A DNA stretch of 64,000 bases from Syntrophopropionicum propionicicum_A (GCF_048984525.1 NZ_JBMGJC010000001.1:399546-463545); one strand, 5' to 3'; counted from the first letter of the stretch, positions 48,646 through 58,320 are shown. Made by a program: numbers and translations. Notes: generated by a model not told the origin, from the letters alone.

Positions 48646-50976
48646 CTACTTTCTGTTTTCCTGCAGTGCCCTGTATACTCTTTCCTCTGTCAACGGTATT
48701 TCAGTAAAACGGATGCCGGTGGCGTTATACACTGCGTTGGCAATTGCCGCCGCTGTAGGCACAAGGCCTGTTTCCCCGACACCCTTGGCTCCGAAAGGAC
48801 CGGTGGGATCGTTTGACTCAACTATCTGCACATCGATCTCCGGTATGTCGTCAGATGTTGCCAGCATATACTTATGGAAGCCGGTTTCTAATTGCTTGCC
48901 TTTTTCGTCGTACTTTATTTCTTCGCTTAGCGCATAACCAATGCCCATCACGACACCGCCCTCGATCTGTCCTTCAACAATCATAGGGTGGATGGCCTTG
49001 CCAACATCGTGCACGGCGGCAACTTTAATCACTCTTACCTGGCACAATTCAGTGTCGACCTCCACCTCGGCAAAGTGAGCATGCCAGGGGGGAGCGTTCT
49101 CAGGCACTATCCGTCCGATCCCGATAAACTGCTTGTTGCGCAGGTGCGCGGTATAAGCCAGTTCTTTTAGTGATATGCTCTTCCTTTCTGATTCGCCAGG
49201 CTGACACACCGGGGTTCCTGAGCAGTCGGCGCCGACAGCCTGCCCGGCTATATATACCACTGAATCCTGTAGTTCCAGCCTTTCCGGCGGCACCTTCAAT
49301 AAATCAGCCGCGTACTCAAGCACCTGTTTTCTGGCATCTTTGGTGGCCGCAACAACCGCGGTGCCGGCGGCATACAGGGTACGGCTGGCGTGGCTGCCGA
49401 TAGTGAACGGGGTCGACGCTGTATCAGCAAAAGTGATGCTGACCTTGTCCAGACCAACACCCATCACTTCGGCAACCAACTGCGGCAGCGAGGTGCTGGT
49501 GCCGGTCCCCATATCGGGCACGCCTGTCGCCAGGTGGAGTGAACCGTCCTGCTGGACAGTGACATAGGCATTGTCGTAATCGCCGCACCAGGGCCAGGCG
49601 TTGCTGCAGTGCGTTCCGACTCCCACACCGATGCCTCTCAGCTTTTTGGCGCCCGGCTGGTTTAAGCTGCCGCGCTTTTCCCAGCCGATACTCCTGGCGC
49701 CTTTTTCAATGCACTCGGCCAAACCGGTCGAGCTGCATTTATAGGGAAGAGCCCAGGGATCGCCCACCTTCATGATATTCTTGAGCCGCAGTTCAAGAGG
49801 ATCCATACCAAGTTTTTCGGCCATCATGTCAACAACCGACTCAATGGGGTACATCGCCTGAGGGTTGCCGAAACCGCGCATCGCTCCGCTTGGAGTGGTG
49901 TTGGTATAGACACTGTGGCCGTAATAAAGCTGGTTGGGGATGCGGTAAACCGCCAGGGCCATGCAGCCAAGCACGCCGGGGGTCTCGCAGCTGAAGCTGC
50001 AGTAAGCGCCCGCGTTGAGGATTGCCTTTACGTAAAACCCGTGGAAGGTGCCGTCTTTTTTCGCGCCCAGCTTTACGGTCACATAACCCGCGTGCCGGGT
50101 ATCCGAGGCAATAAAATCTTCCTTCCTGGTGTAAACTATTTTGACCGGCTTTTTGGCCAGCATGGACAGCGCTGCCGCGATCGGCTCCGCTTTGGCGCTG
50201 AGGCCGATCCGCACACCGAAACCGCCGCCGATGTAGGGCGGGTTGAGCACCCTGATCTTGCTCTCGGGAATACTGAAGATCTTGGCCAGAATCATTTTTG
50301 TCGGGTGCGGCGTCTGGGTCGTGCTCCAGACTGTCATTTTACCGTCCAAACCAACCTGGGCCACAGCAGCCTGTGTTTCCATCTGCGCTTGTTTCTGCAC
50401 CGGAACTTTGAACGTTTTTTCAATTACCAGGTCTGATTCGGCAAAACCCTTCTCCGCGTCTCCGTAAGGTATTTGTATAACTTCGCCGCCGGGAATATTC
50501 TTTTTATGAGACTCGTGGATAACAGGCGCTTCAGGAGCCATAGCCTCAAGCGGGTCAAAAACCGTGGGAAGAAGTTCGTATTCAACCTTGATCAGTTTTA
50601 AGGCCGCTTCGGCAATTTTCTCACTGGCAGCGGCGACAGCCGCCACTTCGTCACCAACGTAGCGCACCACGTTGTCAAAAATATACTGGTCCAGCACCGG
50701 TACCATTGGAGGCACTGTAAAGGTCATGGTAGCGGACGTGTTAAATAATTCTCTTGGTGTATTTTTATGGGTTGCCACAGCCTTTACCCCGGGCAGCTTT
50801 TCCGCTTCAGAGGTGTCAATGCTCAAAATCCTGGCATGCGCGTGCGGGCTCCGCAGCACTTTCGCGTATAACATGCCCGGCAATTTCATATCGCTGGTGA
50901 ATCCGGCCGTGCCGGTAGCTTTTTCTACCGCGTCCAGCCTCCTTACACTGTGGCCTACAACTTTATATTCTTTCAT
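48646..50976 (-). CDS. xdhA: Xanthine-dehydrogenase-family molybdenum-binding subunit
   Basis: Large subunit with the Mo-MPT site. Visible are the N-terminal Ald_Xan_dh_C block (RRLDAVEKATGTAGFTSDMKLPGMLYAKVLRSPHAHARI), GGGFGVR (about 250), SGAMRGFGNPQAMY and the catalytic glutamate in GAKGVGETGLVPTAAAIANAV. The 776-residue length is normal. Substrate could be xanthine, other purines or N-heterocycles. The context with yqeB and XdhC suggests a Se- or S-ligated cofactor; no selenocysteine is needed. Confidence 0.92.
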   Translation of the reverse strand: MKEYKVVGHSVRRLDAVEKATGTAGFTSDMKLPGMLYAKVLRSPHAHARILSIDTSEAEKLPGVKAVATHKNTPRELFNTSATMTFTVPPMVPVLDQYIFDNVVRYVGDEVAAVAAASEKIAEAALKLIKVEYELLPTVFDPLEAMAPEAPVIHESHKKNIPGGEVIQIPYGDAEKGFAESDLVIEKTFKVPVQKQAQMETQAAVAQVGLDGKMTVWSTTQTPHPTKMILAKIFSIPESKIRVLNPPYIGGGFGVRIGLSAKAEPIAAALSMLAKKPVKIVYTRKEDFIASDTRHAGYVTVKLGAKKDGTFHGFYVKAILNAGAYCSFSCETPGVLGCMALAVYRIPNQLYYGHSVYTNTTPSGAMRGFGNPQAMYPIESVVDMMAEKLGMDPLELRLKNIMKVGDPWALPYKCSSTGLAECIEKGARSIGWEKRGSLNQPGAKKLRGIGVGVGTHCSNAWPWCGDYDNAYVTVQQDGSLHLATGVPDMGTGTSTSLPQLVAEVMGVGLDKVSITFADTASTPFTIGSHASRTLYAAGTAVVAATKDARKQVLEYAADLLKVPPERLELQDSVVYIAGQAVGADCSGTPVCQPGESERKSISLKELAYTAHLRNKQFIGIGRIVPENAPPWHAHFAEVEVDTELCQVRVIKVAAVHDVGKAIHPMIVEGQIEGGVVMGIGYALSEEIKYDEKGKQLETGFHKYMLATSDDIPEIDVQIVESNDPTGPFGAKGVGETGLVPTAAAIANAVYNATGIRFTEIPLTEERVYRALQENRK

Positions 50977-50989
50977 GCTGCTCCCTCCT

Positions 50990-51469
50990 TTACTGTTTTT
51001 CTCTCATCATTTCAGCAGCTGCCAGCACCGCTTCCTCTATCTTAACGTAGCCTGTGCAGCGGCAGATATTGCCGGCAAGAGCCTTCTTAATCTCTTTGCT
51101 GGTAGGGCTGGTTGTTTTGTCCAGCAGCGCCTTTGAGGACATAATCATGCCGGGTGTGCAAAAGCCGCACTGGATCGCCCCCAGGTCCATAAAGGTCTCC
51201 TGTACGGGGTGAAACTTTTCGGGACTGCCGATACCCTCGATGGTTTCAACATTGGCGCCCATGGCTTTCATAGCCGGCACCAGGCAGGAATTCACAGCCT
51301 CACCGTCCATGATAATAGTGCAGGCGCCGCACTCTCCCTTGCCGCATCCTTTCTTTGTTCCAGTCAGCTCAAGCTTGTCCCTTAATACATCAACAAGCAT
51401 ATCTTCAGGAGAAACGGCTATTTCCACCACTTCACCGTTTAGTGTGAATCTAAGGATTTTCGAGCTCAT
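50990..51469 (-). CDS. xdhC: Xanthine-dehydrogenase-family [2Fe-2S] subunit
   Basis: Small subunit with two [2Fe-2S] clusters. The ferredoxin-like cluster ligands are in KGCGKGECGACTIIMDGEAVNSCLVPA (about 38-65) and the second cluster is bound by CGFCTPGMI and CRCTGY. The 159-residue length fits. It is 14 bases from the molybdenum subunit gene and 20 from the FAD subunit gene. Confidence 0.95.
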   Translation of the reverse strand: MSSKILRFTLNGEVVEIAVSPEDMLVDVLRDKLELTGTKKGCGKGECGACTIIMDGEAVNSCLVPAMKAMGANVETIEGIGSPEKFHPVQETFMDLGAIQCGFCTPGMIMSSKALLDKTTSPTSKEIKKALAGNICRCTGYVKIEEAVLAAAEMMREKQ

Positions 51470-51489
51470 AATAGACCTCCTATTAAAAT

Positions 51490-52365
51490 TTATTTACATG
51501 AGCTCCCGGCATTTACGACAGCCTGTTCCAGAGCTCTTCTGACCAGCACGGGCAGCACGGATGTGCGGTATTCCTTGGAACCCCTCAGCGCGCTGCTTCT
51601 GGGGTTTGCATGCTCCAGCGCCGCCTGCGCGGCTTTTTCAATTACTTCCGTGGTAACCCCGGCGCCCTTCAAAATCTCTTCCGCGCTTAACGCCCGTACA
51701 GGTCCCGGGCCGACCGGCGCCATAGCGATGCGTGCCCACTGGAATTTGCCGCCCTCCAGCGCTACCATGGCCGCCACGTTCAGCATGGGCAGGGCCAGCG
51801 CGTTGCGCTGGTGCAGGCGTACAAAAGCACTTCCCTGATTTTTCAGGGCTGCCGGAAAGCTTACCCTGGTAACCAGTTGGCTGGCACTGTCAACAGTAGA
51901 CTTGCCGACTCCGGCGTACGTTTTTTCCACCGGTACATACTCTGTGCCGCCGGCAGCGGCTATCTCCGCCGTCGCGCCAAGCGCCACCAGCGCCACAGCC
52001 GTGTCGGCGGCAGGCTGGGCGTTACAGACATTGCCGATTACAGTCGCTGAATTTCTAATTTGATATGAGCCTACACAACTTGCGGCATAGGCCAGGGCGG
52101 CCGCTTTTTCCTGGATGAGTTCCGAATTCGCGGCCTGGTTGTGGGTTACCGCCGCCCCGATCCGGATCATACCGTCCTCCAGGGTAATTTTACTCAGTTC
52201 AGGAATACGGGTGATATCGATCAGGCAGCTTGTTTTAATCTTACCTTCTGGAATATCCAACAGCAGGTCGGTGCCGCCGGCAATTACTCTCGCCTGCCCT
52301 TCATTGCTTTTCAAGAAGGAAACAGCCTCACTTATAGTTTCCGGAAATAGGTAATCCTGCAGCAT
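51490..52365 (-). CDS. xdhB: Xanthine-dehydrogenase-family FAD-binding subunit
   Basis: CoxM-like flavin subunit: QARVIAGGTDLLLDIPEGKIKTSCLIDITRIPELSKI (FAD pyrophosphate loop) and GSYQIRNSATVIGNVCNAQPAADTAVALVALGA are conserved. The 291-residue length is normal. It is the first of the three hydroxylase subunit genes and is 25 bases after the gltA-like gene. Confidence 0.93.
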   Translation of the reverse strand: MLQDYLFPETISEAVSFLKSNEGQARVIAGGTDLLLDIPEGKIKTSCLIDITRIPELSKITLEDGMIRIGAAVTHNQAANSELIQEKAAALAYAASCVGSYQIRNSATVIGNVCNAQPAADTAVALVALGATAEIAAAGGTEYVPVEKTYAGVGKSTVDSASQLVTRVSFPAALKNQGSAFVRLHQRNALALPMLNVAAMVALEGGKFQWARIAMAPVGPGPVRALSAEEILKGAGVTTEVIEKAAQAALEHANPRSSALRGSKEYRTSVLPVLVRRALEQAVVNAGSSCK

Positions 52366-52390
52366 AAATTAACCTCCTCGTAAAAAATTT

Positions 52391-53809
52391 CTAACTATCG
52401 CCGTTCAGATAAGCGTGAATCGCTTTGGCCGCCGTGCGCCCCGCGCCCATGGCCAGGATCACGGTGGCGGCTCCGGTTACCACGTCGCCTCCGGCAAAAA
52501 CACCCGGCTTGGATGTAGCCCCGGTCCCGGGATCGGCGACGATGTTACCTTTCTTATTGCATTCCAAACCTTTAGTTGTCCTGGGAACCAACGGGTTCGG
52601 CCCCTGGCCTATGGCCACCACGACAGTATCCACATCCATAACGAATTCAGAGCCCGGTATGGGGACGGGACTGCGCCGGCCGGAAGCGTCCGGCTCGCCC
52701 AGTTCGTAGCGCAGGCACTCCATGGCTGTCACCCAGTAGTCATTGTTGTAAATAATCCTGGTGGGGCTGGTTAAAAAGGAAAACTTGACACCTTCCTCTT
52801 CGGCGTGCTCAACTTCCTCGTGGCGGGCGGGAAGCTCGTTTTTAGAACGGCGGTACACAATCCAGGACTCTTTGGCGCCCAGGCGCAAGGCTGTACGGGC
52901 GGCATCCATGGCCACGTTGCCGCCGCCCAGGACCGCTACCTTGCTGCCTACCCTGATCGGAGTGTCGGCGTCGGGAAAGCGGTAGGCTTTCATTAAGTTA
53001 GTCCGGGTGAGAAATTCGTTGGCTGAATATACGCCGCAGGCATTTTCTCCCGGTATTTTCATAAAGTAAGGCAGGCCCGCCCCGGTGCCGATGAAGGCGG
53101 CATCATAACCACCGCCGTTCAGCAGTTCGTCAACCACGGCAAATTTGCCGACTACCGCGTTCACTTCGATGTTCACACCCAGGCTTTTCAGGTTGCTGAT
53201 TTCAGTTTGCACTACCTTTTTGGGCAGCCTGAATTCAGGGATACCGTACATTAAAACTCCCCCGGGAACGTGCAGGGCTTCAAAAACTGTAACCCGATAG
53301 CCGAGTTTAGCCAAATCAGCGGCGCAGGTCAAACCGGACGGCCCCGACCCTACAACCGCCACACTTTTCCCTGTCGGCGGTTTCACCTGCTGGGTCATTA
53401 CACCGTTAGCCAGTTCCCAGTCCGCGCAGTAGCGTTCAATGCGGCCGATCGCTACCGGCTCGTGCTTCTTGCCAAGGGTACAGAACTTTTCGCACTGGCT
53501 TTCTTGCGGGCAGACCCGGCCGCATACCGCCGGCAGGGCGTTCTTTTCCTTCAGCTTTTTAATAGCCCCGGCGAAATCCCGTACAGCAGCCAGACCTATA
53601 AAAGCCGGGATATCTACCTCCACCGGACACCCCTGGCGGCAGGGAGCGTTCTTGCACTGCAGGCAGCGGCTGGCCTCTGCCACAACCGCTTGTTCAGTAT
53701 AGCCAAGGGCCACCTCGTTAAAATTTTTAGCGCGCAATATCGGATCCTGAGATGGCATCGGGTTTTTCTTTGGTTCAATAGTTTTTTTAGGTTTGCTTAC
53801 TTCGGACAC
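52391..53809 (-). CDS. nfnB: GltA/NfnB-like NADPH-dependent flavoprotein
   Basis: Large subunit of the NfnAB/SudAB type with two [4Fe-4S] clusters in RCLQCKNAPCRQGCPVEVDIP and CGRVCPQESQCEKFC, then two nucleotide folds (VAVVGSGPSGLTCAADLAKLGYRVTVFEA and VAVLGGGNVAMDAARTALRLGA). The GTG at 53809 overlaps the stop codon of the upstream partner by one base (TAGTG). With the partner it may bifurcate electrons between ferredoxin, NADH and NADPH. The gltA naming is by similarity; no large glutamate synthase subunit is present. Confidence 0.9.
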   Translation of the reverse strand: MSEVSKPKKTIEPKKNPMPSQDPILRAKNFNEVALGYTEQAVVAEASRCLQCKNAPCRQGCPVEVDIPAFIGLAAVRDFAGAIKKLKEKNALPAVCGRVCPQESQCEKFCTLGKKHEPVAIGRIERYCADWELANGVMTQQVKPPTGKSVAVVGSGPSGLTCAADLAKLGYRVTVFEALHVPGGVLMYGIPEFRLPKKVVQTEISNLKSLGVNIEVNAVVGKFAVVDELLNGGGYDAAFIGTGAGLPYFMKIPGENACGVYSANEFLTRTNLMKAYRFPDADTPIRVGSKVAVLGGGNVAMDAARTALRLGAKESWIVYRRSKNELPARHEEVEHAEEEGVKFSFLTSPTRIIYNNDYWVTAMECLRYELGEPDASGRRSPVPIPGSEFVMDVDTVVVAIGQGPNPLVPRTTKGLECNKKGNIVADPGTGATSKPGVFAGGDVVTGAATVILAMGAGRTAAKAIHAYLNGDS

Positions 53810-54672
53810 TATTTGCCACCCCCACAACCGCAGCCGCAATTATGCGAACCTTTTTCCATATAGCGGGCATGGGCAAGCTGCTCCTGCGGCTTGTAAATAA
53901 CCGCCCGCCTGGCCATTTCTTCAAAATCCACCAGGTGCCCGTCAAACTCCGGGCCGTCTACACAGGCAAATTTGGTCTCGCCGCCGACAGTTACCCGGCA
54001 GCAGCCGCACATGCCGGTGCCGTCGACCATAATTGAGTTAAGGCTGACAATAGTCTTCAAGCCGTATTCCCTGGTCAGGCCGCATACCGCCCGCATCATC
54101 GGCAGGGGTCCTATGGCCACGCATAAGCTGGTATCCTTTTTCTCCTCGATGACCTCTCGCAGTAAATCAGTGACAAAACCTTTCCGCACATAAGAACCGT
54201 CATCTGTGGTCACCCGCAGTTCGCTGCAGGCCGACCTCATTTTTTCTTCCCAGAAGAGCAGTTCCTTCGTGCGCGCCCCCATTATCCCGATTACCTCGTT
54301 GCCCGCCTCTTTTAAGGCCCGGGCTATCGGGAAAACCGGGGCCACGCCCACGCCGCCGCCAACGCAGACCACGCGTCCATAGTTCTCAACATGCGACGGC
54401 AGGCCCAGCGGCCCCACAAAATCCTGTAAAAAATCCCCCTCGGCTAAAGCACCCAGCTCTTTTGTTGTTTTGCCGACTTCCTGAAAGACACAGGTGATAG
54501 TACCCATCGCACGGTCAAAGTCAGCGATGGTAAGCGGAATTCTCTCACCATCCTCATCCATGCGCAGGATAACAAACTGTCCTGCCAAAGCCTTTTTCGC
54601 GACCAGCGGAGCTTCGATCTCAAAAAGGTTCAGCGTCGGCGCCAACACTTCTTTTCTGACAATCCTGTACAT
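53809..54672 (-). CDS. nfnA: NfnA/SudB-like FAD and [2Fe-2S] subunit
   Basis: Ferredoxin-NADP reductase-like subunit: an FAD domain (1-95, LAGQFVILRMDEDGERIPLTIADF), an NAD domain (VVCVGGGVGVAPVFPIARALKEAGNEVIGIMGAR), and the [2Fe-2S] cluster ligands in VDGTGMCGCCRVTVGGETKFACVDGPEF. The C-terminal HNCGCGCGGGK is unusual and Cys-rich. First gene of the operon. A sigma-54 type promoter lies about 50 bases upstream. Confidence 0.92.
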   Translation of the reverse strand: MYRIVRKEVLAPTLNLFEIEAPLVAKKALAGQFVILRMDEDGERIPLTIADFDRAMGTITCVFQEVGKTTKELGALAEGDFLQDFVGPLGLPSHVENYGRVVCVGGGVGVAPVFPIARALKEAGNEVIGIMGARTKELLFWEEKMRSACSELRVTTDDGSYVRKGFVTDLLREVIEEKKDTSLCVAIGPLPMMRAVCGLTREYGLKTIVSLNSIMVDGTGMCGCCRVTVGGETKFACVDGPEFDGHLVDFEEMARRAVIYKPQEQLAHARYMEKGSHNCGCGCGGGK

Positions 54673-54719
54673 ATAAGTCCCTTACTCCCTCCTTTTGAAG
54701 TCTTTTAAAATAAACTTGA

Positions 54720-54734
54720 GCAAATAATATTCCA
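54720..54734 (-). promoter_or_regulatory. Candidate sigma-54 promoter of the nfnA-xdh operon
   Basis: On the minus strand TGGAATATTATTTGC (54734-54720) has GG and GC separated by exactly ten bases, the required -24/-12 spacing. The middle deviates from TGGCACG. The start would be near 54708, about 36 bases before the nfnA start codon. A sigma-54 activator gene follows just upstream. Confidence 0.6.
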
Positions 54735-54850
54735 GGAAAAATGTTACTTTTTTTAGATCCGATACTAATTGACAGCTGCCGATTTATCAGGCTTTCCTGA
54801 CTTTTCAAAAATTTGATATTAAGATTTGCCGGAGCAGAAGGCCGCCAAAA

Positions 54851-54889
54851 AAACGTCAGGCTGCCGATAAATCGGCAGCCTGACGTGTC
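54851..54889 (-). terminator. Strong intrinsic terminator of the regulator gene
   Basis: A perfect 15-bp palindrome with a two-base centre at 54858-54889 (CGTCAGGCTGCCGAT / ATCGGCAGCCTGACG) is followed by seven Ts on the minus strand. It ends the transcript of the sigma-54 regulator. Confidence 0.88.
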
Positions 54890-54913
54890 TGTATTTCCCT
54901 TACAAATTCTATG

Positions 54914-55018
54914 GTGTTAATTTACAGGATTAAGGTAAAACATATATCACATGATTAACAAGATTATTAGGATTAACAAGATTTATACAATATTGTTTTA
55001 TTAATTTACTATAATGAT
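54914..55018. repeat. AT-rich dispersed repeat, copy E
   Basis: It contains ATATATCACATGATTAACAA followed by GATTATTAGGATTAACAAGA, the reverse complement of the right side of copies B and C. It lies between the terminator and the regulator stop codon. Confidence 0.65.
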
Positions 55019-55026
55019 AGCTTGTT

Positions 55027-56478
55027 TTATTCTTTTTCGTTAAGCAGGTATCTCAAACCCCTTTGGCTTACGTTCAGAAGCCTGGCCGCTTCCAACCTGT
55101 TGTTGCCCGTTTTTTTAAGCGTTTTTTCTATTATATCTTTAATAATACTGTCTGCTTCACTTTTTAACAGGACTGAAACCTCTTTGATATCGATGCTTTC
55201 ATTGTCCGGTATTACCTTGCGGACCCTTTGTGTCAGCTCGTGTATCGTTTCTTTCAGGTCCCGCCGGGTTAGGTTTTCAGACTGCTCTAAGCCACAGTGG
55301 AAAGAAATTCTTTTGGGCAAACAGTCAACACCCATGATATGCCCCTCCCTAATTGCCATAGCCCTGGCAACCGCGTTGGAAAGCTCTCTGACATTACCCG
55401 GCCAGTTATAATTTTGAATCAGTTCTCTGGCCTCGGAGCTGAATTCAGCTTTTCCCCGTACATCTTCCACCCTGCGGTTCTTCTCAATAAAATAGTTAAC
55501 TAAAGGTTGTATGTCCATCCTTCGCTCTCGCAGGGGAGGTATGTTAATACAAACAACATCAAGCCGGTAAAGCAGGTCTTCCCGGAATGTTTTGTTCCTT
55601 GCGGCCTCGTGCAGGTTCTTGTTGGTGGCCGCGATTATACGCACGTCAGATTTTATCGGTTTTTCAGACCCTACCCTGAAGAATTCGCCGCTTTCCAGAA
55701 CCCTGAGCAGTTTCACTTGTATAGCCGGTGATGCTTCCCCCACTTCATCCAAAAAAAGCGTCCCGTTGTGGGCAAGCTCAAATATGCCGTGTCTTAATCC
55801 CTGGGCCCCCGTAAACGCTCCCTTTTCATGCCCGAAAAGTTCGCTTTCCAGCAAGGTCTCGGTTAAAGCGCCGCAGTTAATGCCGATAAACGGGAAGTCT
55901 GCACGGGTGCTGTTGGCATGAATAAACCTGGCCAGGACTTCTTTTCCCGTGCCTGTTTCACCCTCTATAAGAATTGATATTTTCCTGGTGGCCACTTTTT
56001 TGCACAAAAGAAGTATGTTTTTTAACGGGCTGTCCTTGGAAGTGACTATACCGTAATCTGAAGCAAGTTTTTCAATTTCCTCATCGGCGAATCGCTTCTT
56101 ATTCAATACCAGGTGCACTGCGTGGTCGATTATATCGTCGAGTTCATCCAACTCTTCAAACGGTTTTTCGATATAATCAAGGGCGCCCAGCCTCATAGCT
56201 TCCACCGCTGTCTTTACCGTGCTGTAACCGGTCATAATGATGACCTCGCACGCGGGGTTCGCTTCTTTTACCTCCTTGAGCAAAGTAATCCCGTCCGTAT
56301 CGGGCAGCTTCAAGTCAACCAGGGCCAGGTCATATTTTTTATCCCTTAACAGCGCCCTGGCCTCCCTGCCGGAATTGGCCACATTTACCGGGTAACCTCT
56401 TTCCTCTCTCAAATAGTACTCAAAAAATGTACCTACCTCAACCTCATCGTCAATAACCAGGATCGCTGGTTTTCTCAT
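55027..56478 (-). CDS. Sigma-54-dependent response regulator (NtrC family)
   Basis: A receiver domain (1-125) with phospho-acceptor Asp55 and VIDDE is followed by the AAA+ sigma-54 interaction domain (about 140-375), with GETGTGKE Walker A, GAFTGA for sigma-54 contact and GTLFLDEVGE. A C-terminal Fis-type HTH closes it (LKKTGNNRLEAARLLNVSQRGLRYLLNEKE). The 483-residue length is normal. It is the likely partner of the kinase 52 bases upstream. The candidate sigma-54 promoter of the nfnA-xdh operon suggests that operon as target. Confidence 0.94.
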   Translation of the reverse strand: MRKPAILVIDDEVEVGTFFEYYLREERGYPVNVANSGREARALLRDKKYDLALVDLKLPDTDGITLLKEVKEANPACEVIIMTGYSTVKTAVEAMRLGALDYIEKPFEELDELDDIIDHAVHLVLNKKRFADEEIEKLASDYGIVTSKDSPLKNILLLCKKVATRKISILIEGETGTGKEVLARFIHANSTRADFPFIGINCGALTETLLESELFGHEKGAFTGAQGLRHGIFELAHNGTLFLDEVGEASPAIQVKLLRVLESGEFFRVGSEKPIKSDVRIIAATNKNLHEAARNKTFREDLLYRLDVVCINIPPLRERRMDIQPLVNYFIEKNRRVEDVRGKAEFSSEARELIQNYNWPGNVRELSNAVARAMAIREGHIMGVDCLPKRISFHCGLEQSENLTRRDLKETIHELTQRVRKVIPDNESIDIKEVSVLLKSEADSIIKDIIEKTLKKTGNNRLEAARLLNVSQRGLRYLLNEKE

Positions 56479-56530
56479 GTTTCTCTCTCTCCTGTAGTGG
56501 TTAGTGTTTTTACCACTTGCCGTGATTTTT

Positions 56531-58162
56531 CTATACCGGCAGGATCAAGGAAAATGTGCTTCCGCAGCCGGGTTCGCTGGCTACATCTATTCTGCCGCCA
56601 TGAGTCTGAGCTATCCCCAGGCTGACCGATAGCCCCAGCCCTGTTCCCCGGGTTTTTTCCTTGGTAGTGAAAAAGGGGTTGAAAATCTGGTTCAGAATGC
56701 CCGGTTTCATACCCTGTCCATTATCTGTCACTTTTATTATAACAGCAGGGCTTTTTGTTTCCGGGTCCTCAATCACATCTGTACAGATCTCAATCCTGCC
56801 CTCGCTTACACCTTCCAGAGCGTCACGCGCATTAAGCAAAAAATTGATGATTATTTGCTCCAGCTGCAGCTTATTGCCCATGATCACAGGTATACTGTTA
56901 CTTATTTTTTTATCTATAGTTATTTTATTTTTTTCAATCTGGTAGGAAATGAGGTAAAGGCTGTTTTCAACAACATCATTTAATGAAACCGGCTCAAAAG
57001 TATAACTGTCCTGACGGGCGAAAGTTAAGAGGTTCTGAATAATCCGCCTGCTCCTCTGGCCGCAGTTTTTAATATCCTCCAACAGTTTATAATGTTTATC
57101 ATCACCAGCGGTTTTTCTTAAAATCAAACCTGCGTTTCCGATAATGGCGGTCAGCGGGCTGTTTAATTCATGCGCCACTCCCGCAGCCATCTCGCCTATG
57201 GCCGCCAGTTTGGCCGACTGGAACAACTGGGACTCCATCCTTCTTTTAATCGTTACTTCATGGACATAAACCACCATGGCGGAAAGCTCGCTGTTTTCGT
57301 TATACACGGGATAAGCTGAGATATTAAATATTGACCTGGTCAACGGGTGGGTAACCTCCCGTACGGTAGACACACCGGTAGTAAAAGCCTCGACAGCGGG
57401 GCAAAGCTGCCGGTCGTCACCGCAGCAGGCAAGGAGATGGTAGCATTTATTCTCCCTGCGGTCGTTGTCGAGATTTTCCTGTTTATTGCATCTCAACACG
57501 TTAAATGAACGGTCAATCAGGAACAGTTGGTCTGGAACCGCTTTAAACGTTTCCTCCCACTCTCTTTGGCTCCTGGAAACTTCACCGTACAAGCGGGCAT
57601 TATTGATACAAACCGCAAGCTGGTCGGCAAGCTGCTGGACGAAAATAAAATCATTCTCTGAATAAGCGTATGTCTTTTTACTGCCGAAATTCAGCGCGCC
57701 GATGGCCTCGTTATTTACCAGAAGGGGCGCCATAATCGCTGATTTTATATCAACCATTTGTAAATGGTCATCTTCCTGATATTTATGGGAATCATGCCAA
57801 ATATCCTGCCGTAAAAAGCACCGTTTATCGCGTATAGCCTTCCAGGGAGCCGAATTGTGGCTGTGCAGCACCCAACCCTCCCCGAGGATTTCCTGTTCCT
57901 TGGGAATGCTCGCTTTAATAATCAACTGATCTTTTTCCAGCAAACAAAAGCTCAGCAAGTCATAAGACAGCACACTGCGCAGAGGGGCTGCCACTTCGTC
58001 GATAATTTCTTCATAGGTCATTTCCACGTTAATGCTTTTGGCTATTTGCTGAATGATTGCCATGCGGTAATTCTGCTTGGTCAATTCTTCTATGATTTTT
58101 TGCACGTCGTTCTCTGCCAGATCTTTGTTTGTTTTCGCCGCAGCTTCCTTGTATAAAGCCAT
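56531..58162 (-). CDS. GAF/PAS sensor histidine kinase
   Basis: A helical N-terminus is followed by a GAF domain (about 45-190), a PAS-like domain (about 200-300, with a Cys cluster CYHLLACCGDDRQLCPA), the HisKA H-box GVAHELNSPLTAIIGNAG (about 330) and an HATPase domain with DNGQGMKPGI and GTGLGLSVSLG. It has no membrane segment, so it senses a cytoplasmic signal. The ATG at 58162 has GGAGG seven bases upstream; an earlier ATG at 58189 is unlikely. It precedes the sigma-54 response regulator. Confidence 0.92.
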   Translation of the reverse strand: MALYKEAAAKTNKDLAENDVQKIIEELTKQNYRMAIIQQIAKSINVEMTYEEIIDEVAAPLRSVLSYDLLSFCLLEKDQLIIKASIPKEQEILGEGWVLHSHNSAPWKAIRDKRCFLRQDIWHDSHKYQEDDHLQMVDIKSAIMAPLLVNNEAIGALNFGSKKTYAYSENDFIFVQQLADQLAVCINNARLYGEVSRSQREWEETFKAVPDQLFLIDRSFNVLRCNKQENLDNDRRENKCYHLLACCGDDRQLCPAVEAFTTGVSTVREVTHPLTRSIFNISAYPVYNENSELSAMVVYVHEVTIKRRMESQLFQSAKLAAIGEMAAGVAHELNSPLTAIIGNAGLILRKTAGDDKHYKLLEDIKNCGQRSRRIIQNLLTFARQDSYTFEPVSLNDVVENSLYLISYQIEKNKITIDKKISNSIPVIMGNKLQLEQIIINFLLNARDALEGVSEGRIEICTDVIEDPETKSPAVIIKVTDNGQGMKPGILNQIFNPFFTTKEKTRGTGLGLSVSLGIAQTHGGRIDVASEPGCGSTFSLILPV

Positions 58163-58320
58163 TAAAGTAACCTCCCGCAGAAGCGCCATGTATCTATGTG
58201 ATAGCCAACCTGAATTTAACCTATTTTTTTAATTATATCACTGAGTTGTATTATAAGTTGAACTTTCTGAATTATTTTTATCATATAGGTCCCATCATCA
58301 ATTCTTCCATAAGAGGTCAC

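Larger units (their letters stand above)
54673..55026. other. Regulatory gap upstream of the hydroxylase operon
   Basis: This 354-base gap contains the sigma-54 type site at 54720-54734, a degenerate palindrome near 54770-54802, the terminator at 54851-54889, and AT-rich repeat copy E. Confidence 0.65.
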
